23,914 nucleotides of DNA, from NCBI GenBank assembly GCA_041484845.1, contig JBGPIK010000051.1, forward strand, positions 1 through 23,914. Reading direction: 5' to 3'. The notes below the pieces were generated by a model. The model was given only the letters and a program-made list of their open reading frames with translations. It searched no databases and was not told the DNA's origin. The position numbers were made by a program, and so were the translations under genes. Source of the stretch: JBGPIK01 sp041484845. Its GTDB lineage: Bacteria > Desulfobacterota > Binatia > UBA9968. Below, piece after piece: positions 20,590 to 23,914 of the stretch (the first letter of the stretch is position 1; each line of letters starts with the position of its first letter).

Positions 20590-21279
20590 GTGGACATGAA
20601 TTTAAAAACTTTGATCAGTAAGGCCTTTTTTTCTGCTCAACAGGAAATGATTCTCACTTTGCCGGACCGTTTGTTAATCGCCTTTCGCTCTAAGTCTCAC
20701 CAGCGGGATACCGATCCGGAGACCGGCAAACCATTCATCTCGTTCTACCGATGGCTGATGACACCGCCGCCGCCGGGCTGCGGGCTTGGGACCAGCCAAT
20801 ACATGGACGCCGGGGATATCATCTACCACCTGGAGAAGTGCCGTATGCGCGTGCCCCAGGGCGATCGCGGCCCGCTTAATGACCTGATCGAGGAGCTGGT
20901 GAAGGGGTACGGCGCGGTCAAGCCCAGGGGCGGAGATCGGCGAAGTGGGAAGATAAAAAATCAATCCGTAAGTACTTACGGATTGAACGGGTCGAAACGT
21001 TCGAAAGGCGGCGCATCCCCGGCCGGCCTTGCCGCCCGTCTCGCCGAATCGACCGATCCGAAGATCCGCAAGGAATGGAAAGCTTATCTCGAAGGCAAGC
21101 ACGGTTCCGTGACGCGCGCGGCGATTGCTTGCGGCATGATTGAAGATGCAAACGCGCCTCTCAATCGGCTTAAACAGAACTGGCGCAAAGCGTCGGCTAA
21201 GGAAAGGCTGGCGTTTTTACGATTCGTTCGGACGAAGGGAAACGCAAGATTTGACGATGAAGGGCGCGCGGGCATATAG
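20590..21279 (+). CDS. Hypothetical phage protein with palindrome in its gene (229 aa)
   Basis: GGAGGTGA seven bases upstream supports GTG 20590 over ATG 20596. Residues about 1-110 form one region (ISFYRWLMTPPPPGCGLGTS, DAGDIIYHLEKCRMRVPQGD). Residues 112-125 (KPRGGDRRSGKIKNQ) and 138-180 (GGASPAGLAARLAES, then GSVTRAAIACGMI) match a recurrent layout of phage proteins encoded near replication or integrase genes, whose function I cannot state. The second part resembles a DNA-binding HTH region. A 26-bp perfect palindrome (20961-20986) lies in the linker between the two regions. The integrase follows 9 bases later. Confidence 0.65.
   Translation: MDMNLKTLISKAFFSAQQEMILTLPDRLLIAFRSKSHQRDTDPETGKPFISFYRWLMTPPPPGCGLGTSQYMDAGDIIYHLEKCRMRVPQGDRGPLNDLIEELVKGYGAVKPRGGDRRSGKIKNQSVSTYGLNGSKRSKGGASPAGLAARLAESTDPKIRKEWKAYLEGKHGSVTRAAIACGMIEDANAPLNRLKQNWRKASAKERLAFLRFVRTKGNARFDDEGRAGI
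20961..20986. repeat. Perfect 26-bp palindrome
   Basis: The half TCAATCCGTAAGT is followed directly by its exact reverse complement, with no loop. It lies within coding sequence, upstream of the integrase. Candidate roles are operator, recombination or resolution site, or RNA hairpin controlling the gene. Confidence 0.85.
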
Positions 21280-21288
21280 AGAAAAGCG

Positions 21289-22662
<1,374 letters not shown>

Positions 22663-23016
22663 ACGCATCGAAGCTACCATAGAGTCTCGCGTTTTTCTAC
22701 AAATCCGTTTTCGAATTCGTTTTTGGCCGTCAACGATTATATTTGCTCGGCAGCGCGTGTTAAATGCATGTTAATTCTATTTACATTTTCACCGCCTCCA
22801 ATCCAAGCATCTAAAACGGTCGTAAGTCTTTACTCGATCCGCGTTTTTTTCAACTGGATCTCCGCTCAAAAATATTGCCCCAAACAACTGTAAATTGATC
22901 TTACAGATTCGAGCCGAGGGCGCTATAACTAACCGCCTAAATTTAAACGAGAATCGAAAATGGCATCATGATTGCTTCTTTTTCGAGCGATCTAGAACAA
23001 CCGGTGAAGGAGTGTC
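22663..23016. other. AT-rich intergenic region in the chromosomal flank
   Basis: No convincing gene is seen. The sequence is clearly more AT-rich than the phage part, which fits promoter DNA for the tRNA (leftward) and for the next gene (rightward). TATAAC at 22924-22929 could be a -10 element, with only a weak -35 seventeen bases upstream. Confidence 0.5.
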
Positions 23017-23301
23017 ATGACGCAACCGCGCAACGATAGCACGGACTTCAGAGATGAAAGCGTGCAAAGCCGACAGTCTGTTGAGTACAACAGAACTCTG
23101 ACTCAACTGGAAGCGCTGCGCACGAGAACTCAATTCACCTCGATGAAACTCACGCCGTGGGACGATATCTGGACTTCTCTTACTATCGCCAGGCTACGAG
23201 GGAACGTGCGCATGGTCGAAGTCTTCTACGATACCCTTTTCGAGGAAGCCGTCTTCGATGATCGCGGTGCTTGGTCTCTCAATATAATAAAAGCGGGATA
23301 A
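23017..23301 (+). CDS. Hypothetical chromosomal protein (94 aa)
   Basis: A ribosome site (GAAGGAG) precedes the ATG. The product is polar at the N-terminus (many Ser, Gln, Arg, Asp), then helical: VEYNRTLTQLEALRTRTQF, and WDDIWTSLTIARLRGNVRMV. There is no membrane segment or known motif. It lies outside the integrase and tRNA and so probably belongs to the host chromosome, or to another element adjacent to the same tRNA. Confidence 0.55.
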   Translation: MTQPRNDSTDFRDESVQSRQSVEYNRTLTQLEALRTRTQFTSMKLTPWDDIWTSLTIARLRGNVRMVEVFYDTLFEEAVFDDRGAWSLNIIKAG

Positions 23302-23343
23302 GAATCTCAGCGCCTTGTGCTTCTAGGCCAACTGGGCACACAC

Positions 23344-23481
23344 TCACTTCTCTTCCTTTTCCTGCTCGTCATTACAGTATCGGCACCACGGAGAGCCGCG
23401 ACACTCCCCGCGCTCGTGGATTTTGCGCTCGCATTCCTGGAGTCGCTTTTCCTCGACACTCGATAAGCACTCGTTCGTCAT
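23344..23481 (-). CDS. Small cysteine-rich protein (45 aa)
   Basis: This minus-strand frame starts MTNECLSSVEEKRLQECERK and ends with CRGSPWCRYCNDEQEKEEK. The purine-rich GAGAGGGGGG lies about 7 bases before the ATG. A charged helix followed by Cys-X5-Cys-X2-Cys suggests a small metal-binding protein. It is convergent with the 94-residue gene. No family is recognised. Confidence 0.45.
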   Translation of the reverse strand: MTNECLSSVEEKRLQECERKIHERGECRGSPWCRYCNDEQEKEEK

Positions 23482-23914
23482 AGCGTCGCCCCCCTCTCAA
23501 AAGTGTTTGTCGCAGGCTCAATGCTCCGAAACTTTTTTCCACCACCGTTAAGATCGACGTGAATTTTTCTCTCCTCGCAGATATTTTTTCAAAAGCATCC
23601 CGGCGGTCTCCTTGATGCACCACTTTGGTATGGCGTCGAATACCTGGTTCCGGACAGAGGGCCACACACCTGTTAGCCCGCATTTCTCACATCAAAGTCA
23701 ATCGAGAGGCGAGCTCTCCAGACCGAGGCAATGAGCCTGTGCCTTGGAGCAGCCCGCAAACCGAATTGCTGGAGCGAACGCCCATGGCAAAGCGCAAGCG
23801 GCGAACCGAGCACCGAACACGGCATTGAAACTGTTCGCCTCTATGCCTCGCTCTTCCGATCTCGCCTCTCGATCGACACAGTGTCATCCGTTTCCTCGCA
23901 CTGTGAGAAATGCG
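23482..23914. other. Right-end region without a supported gene
   Basis: Open frames exist on both strands but none has a good ribosome site, protein-like composition or recognisable family. The stretch includes a short sequence identical to the end of a common sequencing adapter at 23849-23862, so part of it may be artefactual or misjoined. Confidence 0.5.
23849..23862 (+). other. Possible Illumina adapter remnant
   Basis: CGCTCTTCCGATCT is identical to the last 14 bases of the widely used TruSeq-type adapter. It lies 52 bases from the window end. The preceding bases do not continue the adapter, so chance or a short adapter fragment in the assembly are both possible. Confidence 0.4.

Noticed and set aside
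23372..23683. Minus-strand ORF of 103 codons in the right flank
   Set aside because: No ribosome site and irregular composition; a shorter frame at 23344-23481 with a ribosome site explains the region better.

Overview
The window is mostly a temperate-phage-like element, or prophage remnant, of moderately high GC, followed by a short chromosomal flank. The element sits against a tRNA-Ser(GGA) gene at 22547-22639 on the minus strand. A tyrosine integrase gene abuts the tRNA 3' end and runs through it in antisense. Everything left of the tRNA reads as phage. The piece right of it, from about 22640, looks like ordinary bacterial chromosome. No second copy of the tRNA 3' end was seen in the window, so the other attachment site lies further left or is lost. 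The host cannot be named. Lipoprotein and holin-like genes fit a Gram-negative host, and the gene style fits a poorly sampled environmental lineage. A 14-base match to a sequencing adapter near the right end hints at assembly from short reads.

Left to right on the + strand, 50-1844 holds small genes, a helix-turn-helix protein, a Nu1-like terminase small subunit and a small unknown gene. Next comes a tail and appendage block (1869-6292) with a beta-rich appendage protein, a mosaic tail fibre with a ten-G tract, and a protein made of five short TQ repeats. A lysis-type block follows (6386-9716) with three small membrane proteins, two lipoproteins, secreted beta-domain proteins and a GH108 endolysin. 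No large terminase, portal, capsid, tail tube or tape-measure gene is present between the small terminase and the appendage genes.

On the minus strand (9980-11320) lie a repressor-like protein, a 44-residue membrane protein and a D12-class DNA adenine methylase, probably one lysogenic transcript. They diverge from a near-consensus sigma70 promoter (11347-11375) that starts the rightward early operon.

The early operon (11431-21279) is a run of tightly packed small genes. It includes an SSB-like protein with an acidic DNPF tail, a protein with two C2H2 zinc fingers, and a replication initiator whose own gene contains four palindromic iterons flanked by two perfect DnaA boxes, a lambda-style origin. 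It continues with an HNH protein beginning like a Gp37/DUF5131 protein, a full Gp37/DUF5131 protein, a sigma-like HTH protein, a VRR-NUC nuclease, an excisionase-like protein, a large HNH-SF2 helicase-cysteine cluster fusion, and a gene carrying a perfect 26-bp palindrome. The integrase closes the element.

The most notable points are the embedded origin, the HNH-helicase-Cys fusion, the missing head and tail morphogenesis genes next to a small terminase, and the integrase whose C-terminus depends on the attachment site.
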